A stretch of DNA of 64,000 nucleotides from Betaproteobacteria bacterium (GTDB taxonomy: Bacteria > Pseudomonadota > Gammaproteobacteria > Burkholderiales > SG8-39). Of this stretch, positions 1-8,800 are shown one piece after another. The position numbers and the translations under genes are program-made. The notes below the pieces were generated by a model. It was not told where the DNA came from. It was given only the letters and a program-made list of their open reading frames with translations, and made no database searches. The stretch spans positions 1-64,000 of the forward strand of contig JACQTO010000149.1 of assembly GCA_016210745.1 (NCBI GenBank). The letters are read 5' to 3'. The first letter of the stretch is position 1. Each line of letters starts with the position of its first letter.

Positions 1-623
1 ACCCCGGACTGGAGGGCCGAGTACACTTCGGCGAAGGGCATGGGCGAGGGGTTGGCGCCGTAGGCCTGGAACATCTTCACGCGCCAGATTCCGCCCGGCA
101 CGCGCAGCTTGATCCCTTTGAGATCCTCGGGGCGGACAATCGGGCGCACGTTGTTCGTGATGTGTCTAAAGCCGTTCTCCCAGACACCCAACAGCCGGAT
201 GCCCCGCGCCGGCAGGCCATCGAACAGCGCTTTCTGAACTTCCTTATTCTCCGCCACCTTCTTCATATGCGCGCGGCTGACGATGATGTACGGCATCTCG
301 AAGACGCCGTAGCGCTGGTCCACCGTGCTCATGATCGTAGACGGGTAGGCCATCTCCGGTGCGCCGACCCTGATCCCCTTGATCATCTGCTCGTCGGTGC
401 CGAGCTGGCTCGAGTGAAACACCCTCACCTCTACCCGGCCTTTCAGCGCCTCGTTCACATCACGGGCGAACTTGGTGCTCACGATGTCGAAGAGCGAACC
501 GGGGAAGCCCACGTGGCCGAGCCGGATGCTTACGGGCTGCTGCGCGAGCACTGCTGCGGGCCACAGCCCGAGGCACAGGACGGCACTGCCGAGGAACACG
601 GACAATCTCGCGACTCTCATCAT
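1..623 (-). CDS. TRAP transporter substrate-binding protein, DctP family (3' end outside window)
   Basis: The minus strand reads a secreted protein from an ATG at 623 (a second ATG follows at 620), preceded by a purine-rich GGAGGAGA ribosome site about 3 nt upstream. Residues 1-27 form a signal peptide ending in AVLAQQ. The mature part starts VSIRLGHVGFPGSLFD and continues with features typical of DctP receptors: a region about 'FHSSQLGTDEQMIKGIRVG', then NGFRHITNNVRPI, PEDLKGIKLRVPGG and the 'NPSPMPFAEVYSALQSG' end. DctP proteins bind carboxylates or sugar acids in the periplasm for TRAP permeases. The permease genes would lie beyond the left edge. Only about 207 codons are present. The ligand cannot be told from the sequence. 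Confidence 0.88.
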   Translation of the reverse strand, partial: MMRVARLSVFLGSAVLCLGLWPAAVLAQQPVSIRLGHVGFPGSLFDIVSTKFARDVNEALKGRVEVRVFHSSQLGTDEQMIKGIRVGAPEMAYPSTIMSTVDQRYGVFEMPYIIVSRAHMKKVAENKEVQKALFDGLPARGIRLLGVWENGFRHITNNVRPIVRPEDLKGIKLRVPGGIWRVKMFQAYGANPSPMPFAEVYSALQSG

Positions 624-675
624 GGTCTCCTCCGACTCCAACGATGATTTGAAGACAAGGCAGACTGCGGTTCGT

Positions 676-1869
676 TCAGGCGGCGTGGAGGCGGCCCGTG
701 CGCGCGCATTCGCTGAGATAGTCGAGGGCTGCACGCACCCCTTCCCCGCGCGGCGATACCCCGGCAAGCGCGAGCCCCATTTCGACCCCGGCGAGCGTTC
801 CGGCGAGCATGAGGTCATTGAAATCGCCCAAGTGCCCGATGCGAAATATCTTGCCTGAGAGCTTGCCCAGCCCCGTGCCGAGCGACAGGTCGAAGGCCTC
901 GAGGATGATCGTGCGCACGCGGTCAGCGTCTTGTCCCGGGGGCATCAACACGGCGGTGAGTGAATTGGAATGCTCAGCCGGGTCGGCGCACAGTACCTCC
1001 AGTCCCCAGGCGCGCACCGCGCGGCGCGTCGCCTCGGCATGGCGCGCATGGCGGGCGAATACGGCTTCCAGTCCTTCCTCCTCCAGCATCGACAGGGCCT
1101 CCTGCAGACCGTAGAGCAGGTTGGTTGCCGGGGTATAGGGAAAGTAGCCGTTCTTGTTTGCCGAGAGCATGTCCTCCCAGCCCCAGTAGGACTTCGGCAG
1201 CTTTGCCGATTTCGAGGCGGCGAGCGCTTTTTCGCTGACGCAATTGAACGAGAGTCCGGGCGGCAGCATCAGGCCTTTTTGCGATCCGGCGACGGTGACA
1301 TCCACGCCCCATTCGTCGTGGCGGTAATCGATCGAGGCAAGGGAGGAAATCGTATCGACCAGATAAAGCGCCGGATGTCCGGCAGCGTCGATCGCGCGCC
1401 GGATCGCAGCGATTTGGCTGGTGACCCCGGTCGAGGTTTCGTTGTGCACCACGCAGACGGCCCGGATCGAGCGGTTCTTGTCTTCCTTGAGCTTCTGCTC
1501 GACTGCGGTCGGGTCGGCCCCGTGGCGCCAGTCGGTTGCTATCATTTCCACCTGCAGCCCCAGCCGCGCGGCCATTCGGCTCCAGAGCACGGCGAAATGC
1601 CCGGTTTCCACCATGAGGACCCGATCACCGGGGGAAAGCGTGTTGACGAGGGCCGCTTCCCAGGCCCCTGTCCCCGAGGCCGGATAGATGATCACCGGCT
1701 GCTTCGACTGAAACACGGTCTGCAGCCCCGCGCCGATCTCCAACCCCATGCGGCCGAACTCGGGGCCGCGATGATCGATGGTTGGCCTGTCGATTGCTCG
1801 CAATACCCTTTCAGGGACATTGGTTGGTCCGGGAATCTGCAGGAAATGGCGCCCGCTGCGGTAGTTCAC
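676..1869 (-). CDS. Serine-glyoxylate / alanine-glyoxylate aminotransferase (class V)
   Basis: This 397-residue PLP enzyme of the class-V aminotransferase fold begins with IPGPTNVPERVL, the usual N-terminus of serine-glyoxylate and alanine-glyoxylate aminotransferases. It carries the small-residue cofactor loop (YPASGTGAWEAAL), the aspartate of LVDTISSLASID and the Schiff-base lysine in AGSQKGLMLPPGL. Length and motifs are complete. The enzyme would move an amino group from serine or alanine to glyoxylate, giving glycine, in photorespiration-like, serine-cycle or glyoxylate salvage metabolism. It lies just downstream of the TRAP receptor on the same strand (52 nt gap), so a shared transcript is possible only if the order is reversed: this gene would be transcribed first. 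Serine versus alanine preference cannot be decided here. Confidence 0.9.
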   Translation of the reverse strand: MNYRSGRHFLQIPGPTNVPERVLRAIDRPTIDHRGPEFGRMGLEIGAGLQTVFQSKQPVIIYPASGTGAWEAALVNTLSPGDRVLMVETGHFAVLWSRMAARLGLQVEMIATDWRHGADPTAVEQKLKEDKNRSIRAVCVVHNETSTGVTSQIAAIRRAIDAAGHPALYLVDTISSLASIDYRHDEWGVDVTVAGSQKGLMLPPGLSFNCVSEKALAASKSAKLPKSYWGWEDMLSANKNGYFPYTPATNLLYGLQEALSMLEEEGLEAVFARHARHAEATRRAVRAWGLEVLCADPAEHSNSLTAVLMPPGQDADRVRTIILEAFDLSLGTGLGKLSGKIFRIGHLGDFNDLMLAGTLAGVEMGLALAGVSPRGEGVRAALDYLSECARTGRLHAA

Positions 1870-2001
1870 GGTTTGCTCCCTCGTGAATAAGCGACTACGT
1901 TAAATAATAGGGGTGGGTCTCACAATACGCCACCCGCGTAGCAGGCGCCCTAACCTACGCAAACGAGTATGATCGCGATTTCATTCCAGGCGGAGTTGGC
2001 C

Positions 2002-2670
2002 GTGGCGCTTCGCATCGATGTAATTTCGGATGTGGTCTGTCCCTGGTGCTACATCGGCAAGAGGAGACTCGAACGCGCGCTCGAGCTCTATCGAGAGCAA
2101 AAGCCGCAGGCCCCCGCCCCCGTCGTCAATTGGCATCCGTTTCAGCTCAATCCGGATCTTCCCGAGGACGGCCTCGAGCGTGCCGAATATCTGCGCAGCA
2201 AATTCGGCGGGCGCGCTGAGGAGATCTACTCGCACATCACGGCGGTCGGAAAAACCGCCGGCATTTCGTTCGCATTCGACAAGCTGGTGCGCCAGCCCAA
2301 CACCCTTGCCGCGCACAGCCTGATCGCGCATGCGGCCGAGGCCGGGCTGGAGGATGCACTCGTCGAAGCGCTCTTTCGCGCCTATTTCATCGAGGGCGAG
2401 GACCTCACCTCCGCGGAGGCGCTATCGCGCATCGCGGCCTCTGCGGGGCTGACGCCTTCGGACATTTCGGTCTGCCTGGCAAGCACCGAGGCGCGCGAGC
2501 GTGTCCGCAGCGCGGATCTCAGGGCGCGCGAACTGGGGGTAGAGGGCGTTCCCTTCTTCGTCATCAACCAGCGCTACGCGGTCGCCGGCGCCCAGGAACC
2601 CGAGGTTCTGCTCGGGGCGATGCTCCAGGTCGAGCGCGAGGGCGAACAATCTTCCCCGGGTCCCGATTGA
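2002..2670 (+). CDS. DsbA-family oxidoreductase, FrnE-like
   Basis: A cytoplasmic thioredoxin-fold protein of the DsbA/FrnE family (about 222 residues). The active-site CPWC is near the N-terminus inside ISDVVCPWCYIGKRRLE, followed by the helical insertion and the cis-proline region GVEGVPFFVINQRYAVAGAQ near the C-terminus. No signal peptide is apparent. I prefer the GTG at 2002 because an AGGCGGAG Shine-Dalgarno lies 6-7 nt upstream and family members begin just before the first beta strand. An ATG at 1969 would add 11 residues and is the alternative. FrnE-like proteins act as dithiol oxidoreductases or glutathione-dependent isomerases; the substrate is unknown. The gene is divergent from the aminotransferase gene. 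Confidence 0.87.
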   Translation: MALRIDVISDVVCPWCYIGKRRLERALELYREQKPQAPAPVVNWHPFQLNPDLPEDGLERAEYLRSKFGGRAEEIYSHITAVGKTAGISFAFDKLVRQPNTLAAHSLIAHAAEAGLEDALVEALFRAYFIEGEDLTSAEALSRIAASAGLTPSDISVCLASTEARERVRSADLRARELGVEGVPFFVINQRYAVAGAQEPEVLLGAMLQVEREGEQSSPGPD

Positions 2671-2703
2671 TCGATTAGGCGGTGAGCAGCGCGGGGAGAA
2701 TCT

Positions 2704-5700
2704 ATGTCAGCCGGGTTTAGCGTCTCGTTCCACCCGCGCCGCGGCGATCCGGCGCTGGCGGCCCGGCTCTCGCGCGAGATCGAGGGCGAGGTCCTATTCG
2801 ACGCGGCCAGTCGCGGCCGTTATTCGAGCGACGCCTCCATTTACCAGGTGGATCCGGTGGGCGTAGTCGTGCCCAAGACCGGGCACGATGCGCGACTCGC
2901 AATCCAGATCGCCTCCGAGGAAGGTGTGCCGGTGCTCGCGCGCGGTGCGGGCACCTCGCAGTGCGGCCAGACGGTGGGCGCCGCCCTGGTGATCGACACC
3001 TCGAAATATCTCAACCGGCTGGTCGAATTCGACGCCGATCGCCGCCTCGCGGTGGTGCAACCGGGTATGGTGCTCGACCGGCTAAATGCCCTGCTCAAAC
3101 CCAGCGGGCTTTGGTTTCCGGTGGACGTATCCACGTCCGCACAGGCGACCATAGGCGGTATGGCCGGCAACAATTCGTGCGGATCGCGCTCGATCGCGTA
3201 CGGCAATATGGTGCACAACGTGCTCGGCATCGACGCGGTGCTGGCCGACGGCTCGGAATTTCACTTCGGGCCGGCGACGGGGCTCGCGGGTGCGCCGGCG
3301 CCCTATCGGGATCTGGTTGCGCGCATCCACGCGATCGTCGCGCGCGAAACGGACGAAATCGGACGGCGTTGGCCGAGCGTGCTTCGGCACGTGCAGGGCT
3401 ATAACCTGGACATGGTCAGACCGAACTCGGTCCACAACCTCGCGCACCTCCTGGTCGGCTCCGAAGGAACGCTTGCCTGGTCGCAGCACATTCACCTGAA
3501 GCTCTCTCCGCTGCCGCGCCACAAGACCCTCGGCGTGTGCCATTTCGATTCCTTCCTCCAGGCGATGCAGGCGCCGCAGCACATCGTCGGGCTCGCGCCG
3601 GCCGCGGTGGAGCTGGTCGACGCCACCATGATCGCTCTTGCGCGCGGCAATCCCGCATTTCGCCCCATAACGGAAAAATTCGTCCGAGGCGAGCCCAAGG
3701 CGATCCTGCTGGTGGAGTTCGCCGGCGAGGCGCTCGGGGAGCCGGCGCAGAAACTGAAGCATCTCACCGAACTCATGGCCGAGCTGGGCCATCCGGACAG
3801 CGTCATCGAGATCACGGATGGCGCCCTGCAGCGCGAAGTATGGGAGGTGCGGAAAGCCGGGCTTAACATCATGATGTCCATGAAGGGCGAAGGTAAGCCG
3901 GTGTCCTTTATCGAAGACTGCGCCGTGCCGCTCGAGCACTTGGCCGAATACACCGATAGCCTCACGCAAGTGTTCGCCCGGCACGGTACCGAAGGCACCT
4001 GGTATGCGCACGCCTCGGTGGGCACGTTGCACGTGCGGCCGATACTCAACATGAAGGACGATGGCGCACAGAAAATGCGCGCCATCGCCGAGGAAGCCTG
4101 CGAACTGGTGCGCCGCTTCAAAGGCAGCGCCTACTCGGGCGAGCACGGCGACGGCCTGGTGCGCTCGGAGTGGATCGAACCCATTCTGGGCGCGCGTCTT
4201 ACCGCGGCACTGGCCGAGATCAAGGACGCGTTCGATCCAAAGGGCCTGATGAACCCAGGCAAGATCGTGCGTGCACCGAAGCAAGACGACAGGACCCTGT
4301 TTCGCTATAAGCCCGGATATGCGATGCAGCCGATAGAAACTGCGCTCGACTGGTCGGAGTGGGACGTCTCCGGGACGGCAAGCCGCGGACCGGTATCGAA
4401 TGGAGCGTCGAGCCGCGGAACGGGAACGAGCGCCGCGTCGAGCCGCGGCTTTGGCGCCGCGGTGGAGATGTGCAACAACAACGGGCATTGCCGCAAATTC
4501 GATTCCGGGACCATGTGCCCGTCGTTTCGCGCAACGGGCGAGGAGCAGCATCTCACGCGCGGGCGCGCCAACACGTTGCGCTTGGCGCTTTCGGGCCAGC
4601 TCGGCCCGGGGGCATTCACCTCGGAGGCCATGTTCGAAACCATGGATCTGTGCGTGAGCTGCAAAGGCTGCAGGCGCGAGTGCCCGACCGGGGTCGATAT
4701 GGCGAAAATGAAAATCGAGTTCCTCTACCACTATCGCCGGCGCAAAGCTTGCTCGATGAAAGACAAGCTGTTTGCCTACCTGCCGCGCTACGCACCCTGG
4801 GCCGCGCGGCTGGCCTGGCTATTCAATCTGCGCGACACCGTACCCGGCCTTGCGCGCCTGAGCGAGACTATGCTCGGCCTATCGGCCAAGCGCTCGCTGC
4901 CACAATGGCGCCGCGACACGTTCCTGGGCACCCCTGACCCCGAGGCTTTTCCCGCGAGGCGGGGGCTGCCGGGCCGAGAGGTCGTGCTCTTGCCCGATTG
5001 CTTCAACAATTACTTTGAACCCGAAAACTCGCGTGCCGCGCTGCGCGTGCTCCAAGCCGGCGGATACCGCGTTCACATCGCGCGGGCCCCCGGTGGCGAG
5101 CATTCGCCGCCGCTGTGCTGTGGCCGAACCTTTCTTTCTGCCGGCATGGTGGACGAGGCACGATGCGAGGCGCAACGCATGCTCGAAGCGCTTGCGCCTT
5201 TTGTCAAACGAGGCGTTCCCGTCATAGGGCTCGAACCCGCGTGCCTGTACACACTGCGCGACGAATTTCAATCGCTATTGCCGGGCGCCGAATCCGATGC
5301 GCTCGCGGCGCGTGCGCTGATGTTCGAGGAATTCCTTGCCGCCGAGTCCGCGGCAGGTCGCCTCGCGCTGCCGCTCAAGGCGCTGGAGAACAAGCGCGTG
5401 CTGCTCCACGGCCACTGTCACCAAAAGGCATTCGGCGCACTGCCGGCGGTGGAGCGCGTGCTCGCGCTGGTGCCCGAGCTGGCGATCGATAAGGTCGAAT
5501 CGTCCTGCTGCGGCATGGCCGGCAGTTTCGGCTACGAGGCCAAGCATCACGACATCTCGATGAGAATGGCCGAAGACGCCTTGCTGCCCGCGGTACGCAA
5601 GGCCGATCCCCGGACGCTCGTTGTGGCCGACGGCACCAGCTGCCGCCGCCAAATTCAGGACGGGGCGCGCCGCGAAGCGATTCACGTCGCCCGCGTGCTC

Positions 5701-5718
5701 GAGCGCGCGTTGCTCTGA
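2704..5718 (+). CDS. FAD/4Fe-4S oxidoreductase, YdiJ-like (D-2-hydroxyglutarate/D-lactate dehydrogenase type)
   Basis: A 1004-residue single chain fusing a GlcD-like FAD-linked oxidase (about 1-540) to a GlcF-like iron-sulfur half (about 580-1004), the architecture of E. coli YdiJ and nearly the same length. The FAD domain has ARGAGTSQCGQTVG and GNNSCGSRSIAYGNMVHNV; its C-terminal lobe has the YSGEHGDGLVRSEW signature. The ferredoxin part has CVSCKGCRRECPTGVDM, and the C-terminal cysteine-rich modules end in HGHCHQKAFG and SSCCGMAGSFGYE. It would oxidise a D-2-hydroxyacid and pass electrons to the respiratory chain. The linker at about residues 555-580 is unusual: a short SRG-containing unit is repeated three times. 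It starts 33 nt after the FrnE-like gene. Substrate not determinable. Confidence 0.88.
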   Translation: MSAGFSVSFHPRRGDPALAARLSREIEGEVLFDAASRGRYSSDASIYQVDPVGVVVPKTGHDARLAIQIASEEGVPVLARGAGTSQCGQTVGAALVIDTSKYLNRLVEFDADRRLAVVQPGMVLDRLNALLKPSGLWFPVDVSTSAQATIGGMAGNNSCGSRSIAYGNMVHNVLGIDAVLADGSEFHFGPATGLAGAPAPYRDLVARIHAIVARETDEIGRRWPSVLRHVQGYNLDMVRPNSVHNLAHLLVGSEGTLAWSQHIHLKLSPLPRHKTLGVCHFDSFLQAMQAPQHIVGLAPAAVELVDATMIALARGNPAFRPITEKFVRGEPKAILLVEFAGEALGEPAQKLKHLTELMAELGHPDSVIEITDGALQREVWEVRKAGLNIMMSMKGEGKPVSFIEDCAVPLEHLAEYTDSLTQVFARHGTEGTWYAHASVGTLHVRPILNMKDDGAQKMRAIAEEACELVRRFKGSAYSGEHGDGLVRSEWIEPILGARLTAALAEIKDAFDPKGLMNPGKIVRAPKQDDRTLFRYKPGYAMQPIETALDWSEWDVSGTASRGPVSNGASSRGTGTSAASSRGFGAAVEMCNNNGHCRKFDSGTMCPSFRATGEEQHLTRGRANTLRLALSGQLGPGAFTSEAMFETMDLCVSCKGCRRECPTGVDMAKMKIEFLYHYRRRKACSMKDKLFAYLPRYAPWAARLAWLFNLRDTVPGLARLSETMLGLSAKRSLPQWRRDTFLGTPDPEAFPARRGLPGREVVLLPDCFNNYFEPENSRAALRVLQAGGYRVHIARAPGGEHSPPLCCGRTFLSAGMVDEARCEAQRMLEALAPFVKRGVPVIGLEPACLYTLRDEFQSLLPGAESDALAARALMFEEFLAAESAAGRLALPLKALENKRVLLHGHCHQKAFGALPAVERVLALVPELAIDKVESSCCGMAGSFGYEAKHHDISMRMAEDALLPAVRKADPRTLVVADGTSCRRQIQDGARREAIHVARVLERALL

Positions 5719-5764
5719 GGAGGCGTGAGCCGAAACGGCGGGGCTGACAGACTGCGCCGCGCGC

Positions 5765-6454
5765 TCAGTGCAGCCGGTCCGGGGCGCCGCAACAGCGCTT
5801 GAAATCCTTTCCGCTGCCGCAGGGACAGGGGTCATCGCGCCCCACCGCCGCGGCGCTCTTGAGAGTTGCCGGCTTGGCGCGCCGCGCAAGCCAGTAGCGA
5901 TGGATATCCAGCACAACGCCGGCGAGGTCCTCTCGGCACGATTGCAGCAGCTCGGCGAGCGCGTCGGACTTCAGCCGCCGGCGGGTTTGCACCGAGAGCT
6001 CGCCGGCAAGGGTAACGATGGGAAAGAGCAGCTCCTCGACCTCCCCGGAGTCGCCGGTCCGCTCCCAGTCGACGGGGGAGAAATCCACGCCTTCCAGATA
6101 GGCCCGGCACCAGGTTTCATAGTCGTACTCCGACGATTGGTCCGGGCGATAGAGCACGAAATCGAGTGCCTCGCCGTCCTCGAGCGCCTGCGCGGTCTGG
6201 TTGTAAAAGCGCATCACCAAATCGAGGGCTTCCTTGGCCTGCTCGGCGCTCTCGTAGCGCGGCGACTCCCCCAGCGCTGCGGGCAGCCACTGCGAGGGAG
6301 CGATCGATTCCGGGCCGCTCAAAATCGCGCACAGGAATCCCTGCAGCTCATCGAGAGTCATCGCCTCTCCCTGGAAAACTTCCGACCCGAGCAGGTCTTC
6401 GAGGCGCTGCAGTTCGCCCTCGCTCAGGGGATCACTGTCTTCGGGTGGACTCAT
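5765..6454 (-). CDS. UPF0149 (YgfB/YecA) family protein with C-terminal SEC-C zinc motif
   Basis: A 229-residue soluble protein. Residues about 10-180 form the helical YgfB/YecA domain (MTLDELQGFLCAILSGPE near the start). The C-terminus is a SEC-C motif, GRDDPCPCGSGKDFKRCCG, the zinc-binding tail also found on SecA. YecA-type proteins with this tail associate with ribosomes and SecA-related processes in E. coli; that role is transferred by family and is not shown here. The gene is convergent with the YdiJ-like gene (46 nt apart) and its start lies next to hairpin repeat copy A. Confidence 0.85.
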   Translation of the reverse strand: MSPPEDSDPLSEGELQRLEDLLGSEVFQGEAMTLDELQGFLCAILSGPESIAPSQWLPAALGESPRYESAEQAKEALDLVMRFYNQTAQALEDGEALDFVLYRPDQSSEYDYETWCRAYLEGVDFSPVDWERTGDSGEVEELLFPIVTLAGELSVQTRRRLKSDALAELLQSCREDLAGVVLDIHRYWLARRAKPATLKSAAAVGRDDPCPCGSGKDFKRCCGAPDRLH

Positions 6455-6471
6455 GCTGCCGATTTCGCTTT

Positions 6472-6616
6472 CCTAAGCCGGCATAGCCGGAACCAATGAG
6501 GCTGATTTTGCCCTTTATCAATCTCGTGTTTTCGCGCCGTTGCGACTTCGCAACGGCGCGAAAACACGAGACCTATACAACACCAGATTCTTCACCGGAT
6601 CGTCGACAGTTAACTA
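6472..6616 (+). repeat. Hairpin repeat family, copy A (stem class 1)
   Basis: One of five copies in the window of an element of about 150 bp. It begins CCTAAGCCGG, with a small CCGG hairpin, then TTTTGCC, TTTATCAAT and a long stem. The stem at 6523-6570 has two perfect 23-nt arms starting CTCGTGTTTTCGCGCC and a 2-nt loop. The right flank is more diverged than in copies B, C and E but keeps GTCGACAGTTAACT. It fills the gap between the UPF0149 gene and the DUF465 gene, both on the minus strand. No ORF is evident inside. Confidence 0.9.
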
Positions 6617-6647
6617 GCGCCGCCTGCAGGCAAGCGCGGCTGCACCG

Positions 6648-6863
6648 CTACGCGGGAATGTCCGGATCGAGCTGACGCTGGAGCACGGAGATCTGGTCCT
6701 TGAGCAGCAGCTTTCGTTTTTTCATGCGTTGGAGCGCGATCTGGTCGTGCAGGGGATCTTCCGCCAATCGGTGGATGGCGAGGTCCAAGTCGCGGTGCTC
6801 CAGCAGGAGTTCGCCCAGCCGCGACTTGGCCTTTTCTCGAAGTGCTTCGTCGATTTCCTCCAT
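6648..6863 (-). CDS. YdcH/DUF465 family small protein
   Basis: A 71-residue, highly charged helical protein with the usual DUF465 pattern of two helices: a first helix ending LLLEHRDLDLAIHRL, a short turn with DPLHDQIALQRMKKRKL, then a second helix LKDQISVLQRQL. Family members are small cytoplasmic proteins of unknown function that are common in proteobacteria. Length is normal. The ATG has a clear AGGAGGTAG-type site immediately upstream. It is 67 nt downstream of lgt on the same strand and may be co-transcribed with it. Confidence 0.85.
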   Translation of the reverse strand: MEEIDEALREKAKSRLGELLLEHRDLDLAIHRLAEDPLHDQIALQRMKKRKLLLKDQISVLQRQLDPDIPA

Positions 6864-6930
6864 GATCTACCTCCTGGAGTCTTGCCTTGACGCCGTGCCT
6901 GGAATCCGGACCCGGAGCGCCTGGCCCATT

Positions 6931-7710
6931 TTATCGCTTGCGCAAAGCGTATGCGAGTAGCCCGGCCCCGAGCACCAGCATGGGTAGCGACAACCACTGG
7001 CCCATGGAAAACCCGAGGGCAAGCAGGCCGAGGAAATCATCGGGCTCGCGGAAGTACTCCGCAATGAAGCGAAATGCGCCGTAGCCGATGAGAAACGCTC
7101 CGGAAACAGCGCCGGCCGGGCGCGGTTTAGCCGAATATAGCCAAAGGAGCGCAAACAACGCCAATCCCTCGAGCGCGAACTGGTACAACTGCGAGGGATG
7201 CCGCGGTACCGGGCCGCCCTGGGCGAACAGCACCGCCCAGGGAACGTCGCTTGGCCGGCCGAACAGCTCGCCATTGATGAAATTGCCCAGACGTCCGGCG
7301 GCCAGACCGCAGGGGACGAGCGGTGCGATGAAGTCGGTGACGCGCAGCCACTCGATCCGGTGCTTGCGCGCCGCGTACCACACCGCCGCCAGAACGCCGA
7401 GGAAGCCGCCGTGAAAGGACATGCCGCCCTGCCACACGGCGAACATCTCCAGCGGATGCGCCAAGTAGTACTCCGGCTTGTAAAACATCACGTAGCCCAA
7501 CCTGCCGCCGATGACGACGCCGAGCACGCCGTAGAACAGCAGATCGTCGATCAGCGCGTAGGAGATGCCGCGCCAGGCGTCGCGCCGCGCGCGGTAGCGG
7601 CCAAGAAGAAAGAACAACGCAAAAGCGGCGAGGTACATGAGCCCGTACCAGCGGATCGCTATGGGCCCGATGCTTATCGCTACGGGATCGAATTGGGGAT
7701 GGATGAGCAT
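6931..7710 (-). CDS. lgt: Prolipoprotein diacylglyceryl transferase
   Basis: A 259-residue inner-membrane enzyme that transfers diacylglycerol from phosphatidylglycerol to the lipobox cysteine of prolipoproteins, the first step of lipoprotein maturation. Recognisable landmarks are [14 protein letters not shown] near the N-terminus, GGRLGYV, the FHGGFLGV segment, and the family signature [19 protein letters not shown]. About seven hydrophobic segments are visible, ending with a basic RKR tail. Full length. The lipoprotein receptor at 12734 would be one of its substrates. Confidence 0.95.
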   Translation of the reverse strand: MLIHPQFDPVAISIGPIAIRWYGLMYLAAFALFFLLGRYRARRDAWRGISYALIDDLLFYGVLGVVIGGRLGYVMFYKPEYYLAHPLEMFAVWQGGMSFHGGFLGVLAAVWYAARKHRIEWLRVTDFIAPLVPCGLAAGRLGNFINGELFGRPSDVPWAVLFAQGGPVPRHPSQLYQFALEGLALFALLWLYSAKPRPAGAVSGAFLIGYGAFRFIAEYFREPDDFLGLLALGFSMGQWLSLPMLVLGAGLLAYALRKR

Positions 7711-7740
7711 TTCTTCAGGAGAACCGGTGCGGCTCCTGCT

Positions 7741-8664
7741 TCAGGATCGGTACACGGGCTGCGGCTGCGTGAAGAACCCATGCAGTATATGGTACACGCC
7801 GAGATAGTTTTTCTGCTGGAAGCTCGCGTGGGAGATGCCGGCCATCACGGTGAACTGCTTGTCCGCGTTGGGAAGGCGCTTGAAGAACGCGATCAGGTCG
7901 TCGAAGCCCGCGATGCCGTCGTATTCGCCGCGCATGATCAGTGTGGCGGCGGTGATTCTCTCCGGGTCCACGAGCGGCAGCTTAGAGCACATGTCGACGT
8001 AGGTGCCGGTCGGCACCGAGTCATCCAGGGCGAGGATCGCATCGGCGAACGCATCGATGGTTGCCTCGTCGGCCGTGCCCGGATGGTCGCGCTCGAATAT
8101 GCCGTGGACGAAAGCGCGGTCGATGGGACGTCGATTTCTGGCGGCGAATTCGGGCAATTTCTTTTTTCGTTCGGCAAGCGTGGGGCTGCCCTCGCCGGTC
8201 CACACAAACGCGTCCAGCGCCAGGCGGGCGACGCGCTCGGGATGGCGCTGCGCGAATAGCGCCGCTTTGAGCGCGCCCGAGGAGATGCCGTAGACAAGGA
8301 GCGTGCGCGCGCCGGTCGCGCTTGCGATGTAAGCGCTGCCGGCTGCCAGATCATCGGCGCCATTGGAGATGTCGCAGTTGATCGGGCGCGATTTGTCGGA
8401 CCGGCCGTAGCCTTCGCTATCCATGCACCAGGTGTCGAAGCCTCGCGCGGCGAACCAGTCCATGACCGAGGAATGCGGCCGCCCGCGCACGCTGAGATCG
8501 AAGGTCGGCTGCGAGGCCATCGAGGAACCGTGTACGAACAAGATGGTGCCCTTGCGCGCGGTCTCGGACGCGGGCGGCTTTTGCCACAAGAACAACTTGA
8601 CCTCCCCCTTGCATGTCCAGTGTTCCTTGCCGCCCAGGGTGGATTGGTCCGGGATAGGTTTCAT
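7741..8664 (-). CDS. Alpha/beta hydrolase
   Basis: A 307-residue alpha/beta-hydrolase fold protein. The oxyanion strand is [13 protein letters not shown], the nucleophile elbow is [11 protein letters not shown] (serine within GISSG), the acid follows [13 protein letters not shown], and the histidine is in [10 protein letters not shown]. No signal peptide is seen, so it is probably cytoplasmic. The substrate cannot be named; esterase, lactonase and haloperoxidase-like activities all occur in this fold. It lies 30 nt upstream of lgt on the same strand and is divergent from ilvD. Confidence 0.8.
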   Translation of the reverse strand: MKPIPDQSTLGGKEHWTCKGEVKLFLWQKPPASETARKGTILFVHGSSMASQPTFDLSVRGRPHSSVMDWFAARGFDTWCMDSEGYGRSDKSRPINCDISNGADDLAAGSAYIASATGARTLLVYGISSGALKAALFAQRHPERVARLALDAFVWTGEGSPTLAERKKKLPEFAARNRRPIDRAFVHGIFERDHPGTADEATIDAFADAILALDDSVPTGTYVDMCSKLPLVDPERITAATLIMRGEYDGIAGFDDLIAFFKRLPNADKQFTVMAGISHASFQQKNYLGVYHILHGFFTQPQPVYRS

Positions 8665-8800
8665 GCAGTCCTCCGCAGCGTGTTGGGCGAGTCTATCAAT
8701 TTACCGCATCGGCGGGCGCCATGCCGTTTGCGGCCCCTTCGTTTCTGCCTCGCGCACAGTTACAATCGGCCTCTCCCGTTCAAGGCACAAGGGGCTTACC

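Noticed and set aside
3082-4731. Long minus-strand open frame (549 codons) opposite the YdiJ-like gene
   Set aside because: It lies fully antisense to a complete, motif-rich gene, is rich in His/Arg/Ala as expected for a shadow frame in GC-rich DNA and has no recognisable motif.
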